Positions 25,656-34,468 of a stretch of DNA of 61,967 nt are shown piece by piece (positions within the stretch are counted from its first letter, which is position 1; every line of letters starts with the position of its first letter). This stretch comes from Erysipelotrichaceae bacterium (GTDB lineage Bacteria > Bacillota_I > Bacilli_A > Erysipelotrichales > Erysipelotrichaceae), in assembly GCA_017432005.1 (NCBI GenBank), contig JAFRKA010000012.1:1-61967 (forward strand), read 5' to 3'. The translations under genes were made by a program, and so were the position numbers. Below the pieces are notes generated by a model, which did not search any database, was not told the DNA's origin, and worked only from the letters and a program-made list of their open reading frames with translations.

Positions 25656-27461
25656 ATGTCAAAATCAACGAAAGTAAAAATCAACAGCATAAAGACTTAT
25701 CTCAGCAAACCGCAGAATATCATCCTGATCCTGACCGGTATTCTGGTCACCTTCACGACGATCGCTCCGATCGTTGCGATCATCAGGGATACCTTCCAGA
25801 TCCACCCGGGTACGATCGACCAGTATCTTACCGGTAAAGCGAGCGGCTATTCGTTTGCGAACTACACCGATCTCTTTACAAGTAAACTTGCAAAGACCAA
25901 TCTGTGGACACCGCTGCTCAATACCACGATCCTGGCTATCGGTTCATGTACATTTGCGATCCTGTTTGGCGGAATCTTCGCCTATCTGATCACCAGGACC
26001 AATATGGTATTCAAGAAATACCTGAGTTCGATCTTTATCTTCCCTTACATCATGCCGCAGTGGACATTGGCTGTCGTCTGGCAGAACCTGTTCAACTCCA
26101 ACCAGGTCACCGGAACTTCCAACGGTCTGATAGCTACGCTGTTCCATATCAATATGCCGGCCTGGTGGTGTGTCGGGCTCTTCCCATGTATCGTTGTCTT
26201 AGGTATGCACTATGCACCGTTCGCCTACATCCTGATCGGCGGTATCTTCAAGAACATGGATGCCAACCTGGAAGAGGCGGCAACCATCCTTGATACACCA
26301 CGCTGGAAGATCTTCTCCAGGATCACGATCCCGATGGTCAAACCGGCCATCCTGTCCACGATCCTGCTGGTCGCAGGTTCGACGATCGGTTCTTATCCGG
26401 TCCCGCATTATCTGGGCTTATCGACACTGGCGACCAAGTATGTCTCCATGAACGTCAAATATACCGGTGAAGCTTCGATCATTGCGATCATCATGATGCT
26501 CTTCGGTGTAGCGATCATGTATCTGAATCAGCGTTCGCTGCATTCACGTAAATCCTATACGACTGTTACCGGTAAATCCGGACAGATCACTAAAGTCAAT
26601 CTGGGTGCCGGACGTTATGTCATCGCGATCGTCTTCGTGATCATCACGTTCTTCACTTCGATCTTCCCGATCATCTCCTTTGCGTTTGAGACCTTCTTAC
26701 CGAATCCGGGCGACTATTCGTTCCTGTATTCCGGCAATACCGATAACCTCACGACCAAATGGTGGATCACTTCGGAAAACATCACTGAGAACGGCATGTA
26801 CGGTCAGATGGGTATCCTTTACAACAAGACCATCTGGACAGCCTTCCGCGGTACGATCCTGGTCGCCATCATCTGCTGTCTGACAGCCGGTACGATCGGA
26901 ACCCTGATCGGTTATGCCGTATCCAAGAACAGACGCGGCAAGCTCGCAAGCTATGTCAACTCCATGGCTTTCCTGCCTTATCTGATGCCTTCAGTTGCCG
27001 TAGGCGCTGCCTACTTCATCCTGTTCTCATCAGGCAAGATCAACCTGTTCAATACCTACCTGGCCTTAGTCATCGTCGGTACCGTAAAATACATTCCGTT
27101 TGCTTCAAGAAGCTCGCTCAACTCGATGCTTCAGCTGTCAAACGAGATCGAAGAGTCAGCGATCATCCAGGATATCCCTTGGATCAAACGTATGACCAGG
27201 ATCATCATTCCGATCCAGAAGTCATCGATCGTCTCAGGATTCCTGCTCCCGTTCATGACCTGTCTGAGAGAACTCTCACTGTTCATGCTGCTGTGTGTGC
27301 AGGGCTTCATCCTGTCCACGACACTGGACTACTTCGATGAGATGGGTCTGTACGCGTTCTCAAGCGGTATCAACCTGATCCTGATCGTTACGATCCTGAT
27401 CTCTAACTTTGCGGTAAACAAGATCACAGGCGCCAGCCTTGATGAAGGTATAGGAGGATAA
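25656..27461 (+). CDS. Fused double-domain ABC transporter permease
   Basis: The 601 residues contain two BPD_transp_1 domains in one chain, about twelve helices. Each half has the EAA loop that docks on the ATPase: LEEAATILDTPRWKIFSRIT and IEESAIIQDIPWIKRMTRI. This fused form is typical of FbpB/PotBC-like systems for iron or small organic ions. The ATPase gene starts four bases after the stop, and AGAGAGG precedes the ATG. Confidence 0.92.
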   Translation: MSKSTKVKINSIKTYLSKPQNIILILTGILVTFTTIAPIVAIIRDTFQIHPGTIDQYLTGKASGYSFANYTDLFTSKLAKTNLWTPLLNTTILAIGSCTFAILFGGIFAYLITRTNMVFKKYLSSIFIFPYIMPQWTLAVVWQNLFNSNQVTGTSNGLIATLFHINMPAWWCVGLFPCIVVLGMHYAPFAYILIGGIFKNMDANLEEAATILDTPRWKIFSRITIPMVKPAILSTILLVAGSTIGSYPVPHYLGLSTLATKYVSMNVKYTGEASIIAIIMMLFGVAIMYLNQRSLHSRKSYTTVTGKSGQITKVNLGAGRYVIAIVFVIITFFTSIFPIISFAFETFLPNPGDYSFLYSGNTDNLTTKWWITSENITENGMYGQMGILYNKTIWTAFRGTILVAIICCLTAGTIGTLIGYAVSKNRRGKLASYVNSMAFLPYLMPSVAVGAAYFILFSSGKINLFNTYLALVIVGTVKYIPFASRSSLNSMLQLSNEIEESAIIQDIPWIKRMTRIIIPIQKSSIVSGFLLPFMTCLRELSLFMLLCVQGFILSTTLDYFDEMGLYAFSSGINLILIVTILISNFAVNKITGASLDEGIGG

Positions 27462-27465
27462 ACAA

Positions 27466-29109
27466 ATGCCAAAAATCACATTAGAGCATATCACAAAACG
27501 TTATGATAAATTCTACGCTGTTGATGATCTGAATCTGGTCATTGAAGATAATGCCTTCGTTACCCTGCTGGGTCCGTCAGGCTGCGGTAAGACCACGACC
27601 TTAAGAATGATCGCCGGTCTTGAAACTCCGACTACCGGCAAGATCACGATCGGTGACCGTGTCGTCTTTGATTCTGATGAAGGTATCAACATTCCTGCCA
27701 ACAAGCGTAAAGTGGGCTTTCTGTTCCAGAACTACGCTCTGTGGCCTAATATGACCGTTTATGAGAACATCTCCTTCGGTCTGACCAATGTCAAGGAAGA
27801 ACTGCCGGTCATCATGCATGAAGCCAAGGCAGCTTCCAAGATGCTCAAGGCCTTAAACAGACCTAACGATATCGTCAAAACGATCAATGAGTGCTATGAC
27901 AAGATGGGCAAGCTGGATGAAAACAAGGCCATGATCAAACTGATCGATGCCTATGAGATCTCCCAGTATTCAGCCAAGAAACTTCTCGGTTACAAACTGC
28001 ATACTTCCAACAATGTCGATGCTGATGCCAAGAGATATGCTGAAGAACTCCAGAAAGAGATTGACAAGGCAAAATCTGATGCAGCAGCAAAAGGCTATAC
28101 CCTTGATGATGAATTCGTCTGCACGAAAGGCAATCAGCCGGTCAAGGAAGTCAGAAAACTGACGAAAGAAGAGATCGACCTGGCAGTCAGAAGAGTATCC
28201 AGGATCGTCAAGATCGGCATGTTCATGGACAGATATCCGGCTGAGCTCTCAGGCGGTCAGCAGCAGCGTGTCGCTATCGCGAGGACTCTGGCACCGGAGC
28301 CATCCGTCCTGTTCATGGATGAACCGTTATCCAACCTCGATGCTAAACTGAGACTGGAAATGAGATCCGAGCTGCAGAGACTGCATCTGGAAACAGGTTC
28401 AACATTCGTCTATGTTACCCATGACCAGATGGAAGCTATGACCCTGGCTACCAAGATCTGTCTGATCGACAACGGTCTCTTACAGCAGTACGATGCACCG
28501 CTCGATGTCTACAACATGCCTAACAACCTCTTCGTTGCCGACTTCGTCGGTAACCCGGCCATCAACTTCATTGAAGCTAAAGGCAAGCAGGTCAAAGGCA
28601 ACTTCGAACTCACGATCTTCGATGACAAGAAAGTCACCTTCGTTCCGAATGAGAAACTCGATCTTGTGGAATGGCACAAGCAGCTTGATGATCTGAAGAA
28701 ACAGGAAGCTGATCTTTTGGCTGAAAAAGCCAGCAAGAAGGGCTATGTTGAAAAGACCAACAAGGAAACGACCTTCAAGTATCACGTTGCCAAAGTCGAT
28801 GAATTTGAAGACTATGACGATGAGGTCCAGCTGACTGACGAAGATCTCGTCATCGGTGTCAGACCGGAATTCATCGATATCACTGACAAAGGTGCTCTCA
28901 CCGGTGAAGTATATTCATCAATGCCTACCGGCATGGAGACCACGATCCGTGTCAACATCAACAACTATCTGCTGACAGGTGTCATGTTCGGTGGTGTCGT
29001 CTACAAACTGGGTGACAAAGTCAACGTCGGTTTCAAAGGAAACAACGCGATCCTGTTCGACCGTAAATCAGGCAAGATCATCTGCCTCGGTTCGATCAAA
29101 GTCGACTGA
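27466..29109 (+). CDS. ABC transporter ATPase with a large insertion in the helical domain
   Basis: Walker A GPSGCGKT (36-43), Q-loop FLFQNYALWP (Gln88), signature LSGGQ (261-265), Walker B VLFMDEP (282-288) and His319 are all intact. The gap between Q-loop and signature is about 170 residues, against about 50 in MalK/PotA-type proteins, so roughly 120 charged, helical residues (about 110-235) are inserted. The C-terminal TOBE regulatory domain has another lysine/glutamate-rich insertion at about 405-450. All catalytic motifs suggest it is active. The insertions may regulate coupling. Confidence 0.9.
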   Translation: MPKITLEHITKRYDKFYAVDDLNLVIEDNAFVTLLGPSGCGKTTTLRMIAGLETPTTGKITIGDRVVFDSDEGINIPANKRKVGFLFQNYALWPNMTVYENISFGLTNVKEELPVIMHEAKAASKMLKALNRPNDIVKTINECYDKMGKLDENKAMIKLIDAYEISQYSAKKLLGYKLHTSNNVDADAKRYAEELQKEIDKAKSDAAAKGYTLDDEFVCTKGNQPVKEVRKLTKEEIDLAVRRVSRIVKIGMFMDRYPAELSGGQQQRVAIARTLAPEPSVLFMDEPLSNLDAKLRLEMRSELQRLHLETGSTFVYVTHDQMEAMTLATKICLIDNGLLQQYDAPLDVYNMPNNLFVADFVGNPAINFIEAKGKQVKGNFELTIFDDKKVTFVPNEKLDLVEWHKQLDDLKKQEADLLAEKASKKGYVEKTNKETTFKYHVAKVDEFEDYDDEVQLTDEDLVIGVRPEFIDITDKGALTGEVYSSMPTGMETTIRVNINNYLLTGVMFGGVVYKLGDKVNVGFKGNNAILFDRKSGKIICLGSIKVD

Positions 29110-29132
29110 TCTTTAAAGCTCATAACCAACAA

Positions 29133-29172
29133 AAAACCCTCCAAACCAGTTTCAGGTAAGGAGGGTTTTATT
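29133..29172. terminator. Bidirectional terminator between the ABC and TIR operons
   Basis: The stem AAAACCCTCC/GGAGGGTTTT with a 17-base loop has an A run on one side and a T run on the other. It separates two convergent operons. Confidence 0.8.
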
Positions 29173-29178
29173 GTGTTT

Positions 29179-30156
29179 CTATTTCTGGATCAGCACCGTA
29201 TATCTTCTGTTCTCGTTAAGTTCGATCGGGAATGATCCGACATTCAGATATACCTTTTCAAGTCTCGGACATTCGTCCAAAGCTTCCAGTGACTTTATCT
29301 TGTCGGAATTCAGGCGGAGGACCTTCAGTGAAGGAAGATACTTCAGCAGCTTGAGACAGTCTTCGCTGCAGTATTGCAGATCAGCTTCTTCGATATTGCT
29401 CTGTGTAAGATCATAGTACTGCAGAGGTTTGTCATAATCCTCCAGACCGAGCGCCATACGCATATACCAATCATCAGCGCCCTCTATGAATTCTATATCT
29501 CTGAAAAGATCTTCTTCAGACAATTGTTCCAGGATGGCCTGGGCAATAATGTCGTTGTTTACCTCAAGGCCGATCTTTTCTTCTTTGACTGTGATATCCT
29601 GTACATCAGTATTCCTTCCAGGCAGATATTCATCGAAATATCCCTTCTCGATCCCGTACATGGACGATCCCAGAGCGATTATCAGCACGATCGCCAGGCC
29701 AAGCAGAAGATTCCAGATCGAGAACCTCCTTCTGTTATTTAAAGCCAGATCATATCCTGTACCGTCACCTATCAGCTCCGGATTCAGAGCTTTGAACAGT
29801 TCCTCTTCACTTCTGATGACCGGGGCATCCTTCAGCAGCGGATGAATGTTTCCATCAAGTGAACACTGAATGATCTGCTTATTGTTGTTCAACGCATTCA
29901 CGACTTCGTTATCACAGTTCTTGGAAGCCAGGGAATTGGCTGAGACGCAGATCAGAGCGATTGAACACTGTTTCAGATGAACTTCGATATTGTGCGGCCA
30001 TTCACTTCCCGGAGCGATACCCTCGTCATACCAGACGCGGTATTTCTCCTCAAACATCTTTCTGATGGTCGGATAAACGATCCCTGAATCCTTATGAGAA
30101 TAACTGACGAAGATATACTTGCCTTTTCCTTCGTATGCCGGTACTCTGTTCGTCAT
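29179..30156 (-). CDS. TIR-domain protein A: TIR, transmembrane helix, leucine-rich tail
   Basis: Residues 12-110 form a TIR domain: KYIFVSYSHKDS, YRVWYDEGIAPGSEW, IALICVSANSLASK and CDNEVVNAL. Glu84 in that last motif matches the catalytic glutamate of NAD-cleaving TIR domains. A single helix (147-168) preceded by NRRRF puts the TIR inside and the C-terminus outside. The outer part ends in leucine-rich-like strands (LPSLKVLRLN, CPRLEKVYLN). It is the last of three overlapping genes of the same layout, and the only one with the intact Glu. Confidence 0.8.
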   Translation of the reverse strand: MTNRVPAYEGKGKYIFVSYSHKDSGIVYPTIRKMFEEKYRVWYDEGIAPGSEWPHNIEVHLKQCSIALICVSANSLASKNCDNEVVNALNNNKQIIQCSLDGNIHPLLKDAPVIRSEEELFKALNPELIGDGTGYDLALNNRRRFSIWNLLLGLAIVLIIALGSSMYGIEKGYFDEYLPGRNTDVQDITVKEEKIGLEVNNDIIAQAILEQLSEEDLFRDIEFIEGADDWYMRMALGLEDYDKPLQYYDLTQSNIEEADLQYCSEDCLKLLKYLPSLKVLRLNSDKIKSLEALDECPRLEKVYLNVGSFPIELNENRRYTVLIQK

Positions 30157-31007
30157 CTTGTCACCACCACTTCTATTCCTGCAGAATACAGTGTATCTGC
30201 GATCCTGATCATATCCTGAGAGATCATGACAGTCTTAATCGTATCCGACATGATGATCGGATTGACGTTCTTCAGACGTGGGTTGCCGCTGAGATCGACT
30301 GTTTCAGTCTGCACTTCTTCGATACCTTTGATTGAATCGATATCCATGTCCTTGAAATTGATCTCATCGATCTTCTTTCCTTTGAGATAGACAAGATCAT
30401 CCTGACTGAAAGAAGTAAAATCGAGATATTCCACATCATCTATCTTTCCCAGCTGATATTCAGCTGAATTGAAATATCTTATCCTTTCGGAAATAAACAT
30501 GATGCTTCCAAGCAACAGTAAGCCGGCCAGAGCGATCAGGGCAACAGCCAATACTTTTTTCTGTTTATCATCAGATGAGAGTATCTGCCCTTCACCGATA
30601 CATGACTCATATTTCTTCTGAATATACTCAACAAGTTCATCACTGTTTCTGAAGAAGGTGATATTGCTGAGCTGCATATCCAATCCGTGTGAGAGCTCAC
30701 CTTCATCTTTTCTTATGCATACGACATCTTTCTTTAAAGACAGGGCATAGTTGATGGAGTTTCTCAGATCCAGTGAATCAGCGGCTTTCTTCGACAGAAC
30801 AAAGATGCACAGACTGCTGTTAAGGATCGCTGAAGCGATATCTTCCTGGCTGTGAGATCTCTTGGTGGAAGAAAGATCATAAAAGACTCTGATCTTTCTG
30901 TCGATCAGCTTCTGCGTTATTTCGTTCAGAAGTCTTTCATCTTCCTTACAGCCTCTGATGAAGACGAAATCTTTCGGTCCCTGATATGCCTGATATTTGA
31001 TGCTCAT
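30153..31007 (-). CDS. TIR-like protein B: degenerate TIR, transmembrane helix, leucine-rich tail
   Basis: The N-terminal 130 residues follow the TIR pattern (DFVFIRGCKEDERLL, RVFYDL, LCIFVLSKKAADS, LRNSINYAL), but the catalytic glutamate position is Ser84, so enzymatic activity is unlikely. A single helix (152-173) is preceded by Lys residues. The outer domain shows short leucine-rich-like strands such as VEYLDFTSFS and TVDLSGNPRL. It overlaps both neighbours by four bases, implying fixed stoichiometric synthesis with A and C. Confidence 0.72.
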   Translation of the reverse strand: MSIKYQAYQGPKDFVFIRGCKEDERLLNEITQKLIDRKIRVFYDLSSTKRSHSQEDIASAILNSSLCIFVLSKKAADSLDLRNSINYALSLKKDVVCIRKDEGELSHGLDMQLSNITFFRNSDELVEYIQKKYESCIGEGQILSSDDKQKKVLAVALIALAGLLLLGSIMFISERIRYFNSAEYQLGKIDDVEYLDFTSFSQDDLVYLKGKKIDEINFKDMDIDSIKGIEEVQTETVDLSGNPRLKNVNPIIMSDTIKTVMISQDMIRIADTLYSAGIEVVVTR

Positions 31008-32572
31008 TGTAATATTTCGATCTCGATTCCTTTTTGTGCAAACTCATCAGTGATCAGATAGGCATTGAAGTCTGATATCGTAAGCTTGGTGATATTGCTT
31101 TCAAGTAGCGGTGAAAGGTCTGTGATGTACGGACAGTAGAACAGATCAAGATATGTAACATTAGGGAATATCTCAGCAAAACCATCCAGTGAATACAGAT
31201 TGTAACATCCTAAAAGATGAAGTTCCCCTGACAGATCAAGACTCTTCAGTTCATCGATCCTGCTCAGATCGCCCAGGCGGTCACCTCTGTTATCCCCAGT
31301 GTAATAAAACATGCCATTGACCTTCATCTTATCAAGATGCGGCTTCAGATCATTGATGCTTGTGTGTAAATAAATATTGCTGTAGTTTATTGGATCTTCC
31401 AGGAATGAATAATCAGGAAGCCTGCCCAGAGCTAACATAGAGAGATGGAAATTTTCGGTCTGAGGCAGATGAGCGATCTCGCTGATACCGGAATCGGTCA
31501 GATTCAGATAATTGATGTTGGAGTTTTCGATACCGGAAATATCACTCAGATATTTGCACTTGTATAATTCAACATGCTTAAGCGAATCGATCTCATAAAG
31601 AGGACTGATATCAGAGACCAGCGTCTCGATAAGCAGGATGCTTTCCAAACTTGTACAGCCTTCGATACCTTCGATCGATTCAATAGGGTTGTTGCATAAA
31701 CTCAATTCCTTAAGATTCTTCAATTCAAATATCGGTGAGATGTCACTGATGTTTTCGCCGGCGATCGTCAGCCGGGAAAGATTCGGCATCTTCTTCAGAA
31801 TTGAAATGTCATCGATCGTACCAAGCTCGGTTTCTCCGGTCTCACCCGCTATCAGATCTTCGTCACCAACCAATTGGACGTGGTAATTCAGCAATCTGGA
31901 ATTAAGATCATCAGTACTGCAATATACCATTTCTATTTCTTCAGTATTTGTGAATACTTTGTTTCCTACGATATGTAAAGAAGTAATCTTCTTGAGATCT
32001 TCATCGCTCAGACCCGCCAGACCGAACTGCTCCAGAACTGAATCGTCTTGCTTGACCGGTGCGATCAGTAAAGGATAGATGACTGTCGTATAAAGGATCA
32101 GAGCTGCAACGATCGGTACGATGACCATCGTCAGAGAACGGTTACGCTGGAATCTTTTCTGTTCCGGAGTGATCTTCATGTCGTGGAAGATCACAGCCTT
32201 CAGGATCCGGTCATGAAGTTCTTCTTTGTTTTCATACTGATACGCAAAGATCGCCTGCTGAGGATCCAGCTGCATGGATAAGACTGCATCCAGTTTCACT
32301 TCTTCCTTATATACGCAGAGGATGTTTTTGTTGTTGTATACAGCCGTATCGATGATCTTTCTGAAATCACTGTCGGACTGCAGCTTATTGTCGATGAAAA
32401 GAAGGACGCCATAGGCAGCTTCGATATATTTCTTTTCTTTGTTGTTGAAACCTTTGCTTAAGCAGACAGCGATATTGTTGCTTTCGAGAACAGATAAAAT
32501 GTCGTCTGACATTTTATCTTCGTTGCAGACGACATAGATGTATGGTTTATTGTTGCCGTGATAGCTGTTCAT
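31004..32572 (-). CDS. TIR-like protein C: degenerate TIR, transmembrane helix, internalin-like LRR domain
   Basis: Residues 9-130 retain TIR-like strands (YIYVVCNEDK, GVLLFIDNKLQ, FRKIIDTAV), with Lys72 where the catalytic Glu should be. A helix at 146-168 follows the basic EQKRFQRNR. The outer 350 residues hold eight to ten leucine-rich repeats of about 22 residues, e.g. SDISPIFELKNLKELSL and NVTYLDLFYCPYITDLSPL, like bacterial internalins. It is first in the operon, has no ribosome site and begins eight bases after a TAAAAT box. It is probably the ligand-sensing member. Confidence 0.78.
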   Translation of the reverse strand: MNSYHGNNKPYIYVVCNEDKMSDDILSVLESNNIAVCLSKGFNNKEKKYIEAAYGVLLFIDNKLQSDSDFRKIIDTAVYNNKNILCVYKEEVKLDAVLSMQLDPQQAIFAYQYENKEELHDRILKAVIFHDMKITPEQKRFQRNRSLTMVIVPIVAALILYTTVIYPLLIAPVKQDDSVLEQFGLAGLSDEDLKKITSLHIVGNKVFTNTEEIEMVYCSTDDLNSRLLNYHVQLVGDEDLIAGETGETELGTIDDISILKKMPNLSRLTIAGENISDISPIFELKNLKELSLCNNPIESIEGIEGCTSLESILLIETLVSDISPLYEIDSLKHVELYKCKYLSDISGIENSNINYLNLTDSGISEIAHLPQTENFHLSMLALGRLPDYSFLEDPINYSNIYLHTSINDLKPHLDKMKVNGMFYYTGDNRGDRLGDLSRIDELKSLDLSGELHLLGCYNLYSLDGFAEIFPNVTYLDLFYCPYITDLSPLLESNITKLTISDFNAYLITDEFAQKGIEIEILQ

Positions 32573-32610
32573 CTAACAGTATTTTATAACATATTTCCGA
32601 ACAATTGTTC
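32573..32610 (-). promoter_or_regulatory. Promoter and palindrome upstream of the TIR operon
   Basis: TAAAAT (32586-32581 on the minus strand) ends eight bases before the first ATG, predicting a near-leaderless message. Immediately upstream is the perfect 12-bp palindrome GAACAATTGTTC (32599-32610), a candidate operator between the membrane-protein stop and the TIR genes. Confidence 0.45.
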
Positions 32611-32611
32611 C

Positions 32612-33247
32612 TTAAATGAAGCCTAACGGAATAAAGACGATGAGCGATAACGCCACTAACGACCATACCGTGATCAGGAACGTTTTCTGTTTCTTCGGTT
32701 CCAGATCTGGAACGAAATTGCTGGCAAGGAAGAATGGGATATAAGTAGTAACAAACACCGGCAAGACACCCCACCACTTATAGACCCAGATGAAAGAATG
32801 GTTGGATGTGCCGGCCAAAAACGATTCGACCAAGGCAAACAGCAGGGCCATGCTTAAAGCTCCCAGCATCTTGTTCTTGAAAGTCCTTTGCTCCGGAAGC
32901 ATCTTGAAAGAGATCATGCCGGCCAGCGAGAACATCATCGACAGTTCCCAGCACACGCCTATCAACAATATAAACGTTGTCGATGCATTGCTGACAGTCC
33001 ATAACGGATATCCGAAGAAATGAGCGATGAGCGCATTACCTATTTCATAGAGCCAATGTACACCATATAAAGCCAGAGCAGCGATTATGACCTTATAGTT
33101 CTTTTTGTTGATCTCGCTCCAGTATACATAGAAAACGACGCAGAGAATAAAGATGAATGTCCAATTGAAATTATCTGTGCTTCTGACGATCACCGCATCC
33201 ACCAGATCTTTGGCAGTCTGTGATCCGTCACCCCAAAATACAAACAT
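32612..33247 (-). CDS. Six- or seven-helix membrane protein upstream of the TIR operon
   Basis: The 211 residues form about six hydrophobic helices with Trp and Tyr at the interfaces (WTFIFILCVVFYVYW, GVHWLYEIGNALIAHFFGYP). No family is recognised. The ATG has AGGAGG at ideal spacing. The gene ends 39 bases before the first TIR-like gene on the same strand, so it may be cotranscribed. A role as membrane partner of the TIR receptors is suggested only by position. Confidence 0.7.
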   Translation of the reverse strand: MFVFWGDGSQTAKDLVDAVIVRSTDNFNWTFIFILCVVFYVYWSEINKKNYKVIIAALALYGVHWLYEIGNALIAHFFGYPLWTVSNASTTFILLIGVCWELSMMFSLAGMISFKMLPEQRTFKNKMLGALSMALLFALVESFLAGTSNHSFIWVYKWWGVLPVFVTTYIPFFLASNFVPDLEPKKQKTFLITVWSLVALSLIVFIPLGFI

Positions 33248-33432
33248 TATTGCCTCCTGATGATATGTATCTTTATCTTTAAACTGATTTTAACATGTGC
33301 TCGGTTTTCTGAAAATGATTATTATATGTAATCGAGACTCTTTAGAAAACCAGAAAACAAATCTTCATTTATTAGAGAACAGGATCCTTTTATCATAATT
33401 GATTTCTTGTATCGTAAACCTTATCGTAAACT

Positions 33433-33464
33433 AAAAAGATGCCTGTTTTTATCAAACAGACATC
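33433..33464 (-). terminator. Terminator of the prepilin-like gene
   Basis: The stem GATGCCTGTTT/AAACAGACATC (one mismatch) is followed on the minus strand by TTTTT. The AT-rich stretch between here and the membrane-protein start holds a direct repeat ATCGTAAAC (33411 and 33423 areas) and no gene. Confidence 0.75.
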
Positions 33465-33505
33465 ATTTAAACTATTAATTATCGCTAAATAGCCAATTTC
33501 CTACA

Positions 33506-34278
33506 TTACTGAGGATTGATCTGCATGATGCTATTTAGTTGTTCCTGTGTTAGCGGTGGATCGCATTCGATTTTTAACCTTGGGTGCCCTCCGTTGGAAT
33601 TAAACTCAAAAGTATTAGTATCGTTTGCTGCTGAAAGCGTGAAAGTGGTATTGCCAAGCTGGCTGCCGTTTCCATGACCGTTGCCTTGTGTAGCTTCTGC
33701 TGTGAATGTAATTGTCAAATCGGACATACCTTCAGGAAGAGTGAATACGATTTTATTCCCTCCTTTCTTAAGTCCATTACCAGTAATACTGAAGCTGCCT
33801 GAGGTTCCAGTATTGCCACCTGGTTCATCTCCACCTGTTCCACCGCCTGAACCTCCTCCAGAAGGAGAAATTCCACCCCAGATGACAGTAGTTCCATCGT
33901 CAGGATCATATGTAATAGTACAGCTGCCTCCTGCTTTTGGTTCACCTACCCATTCACTGGATGGAACGTTACCTATACTTATATTGGTTACGTCTGTTGT
34001 CCAGCCGTCGATCTTCTGGGCAATTGGAGAAATTGTCGCCGAAAAAGAACCGTCAGCCTGTTTTATTGATTCTCCATTATATTTCATATCGCCATCATCA
34101 GAGATCGCAGCGATCATGACTTCCGCATACATCGATCTGACATTCGCAAAATCTGTTGCTTCCCGGCTCTTCTCCAGCTGGCTGGAAAAGATCGGTATCG
34201 ATATTGCTACAAGTACGGCTATTATTGCTACGACGATAAGCAGTTCTGCCAGTGTGAATCCGTTCTGGTTTTCTTCAT
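33506..34278 (-). pseudogene. Type IV prepilin-like protein, frameshifted at an A-tract near the start
   Basis: An ATG with a perfect AGGAGG site (at 34278) opens a frame that dies after 16 codons. In the neighbouring frame the sequence reads GFTLAELLIVVAIIAVL, the classic prepilin cleavage site and hydrophobic helix, then a pilin body with a Gly-rich linker and a beta-rich C-terminal domain. Adding one A to the run of four A at 34269-34272 would restore MKKNQNGFTLAE. Either the gene is dead, the run is an assembly error, or slippage switches it on and off. No pilus assembly genes are nearby. Confidence 0.7.
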
Positions 34279-34468
34279 CTTATTCTCCTCCTTCTGTTGC
34301 CAGAGGAAATAAATGAATATGCTGCATTTATTTGATGTATCAACTATAACAGATTCAGTGATTTTTATACATTGTTTTGCTCTGTCTTCCTTGTATGTGA
34401 TTTCAGTTTTTTCTACAATTAATTTAGGCATATTAATAGACAATATATAAACTGGGAGGATTTTTGTG

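Noticed and set aside
29133..29172. Hairpin resembling the left end of the IS element at 61.8 kb (shared ACCCTCCAAAC)
   Set aside because: The similarity is short and the structure works as a normal bidirectional terminator. No transposase sequence is attached.
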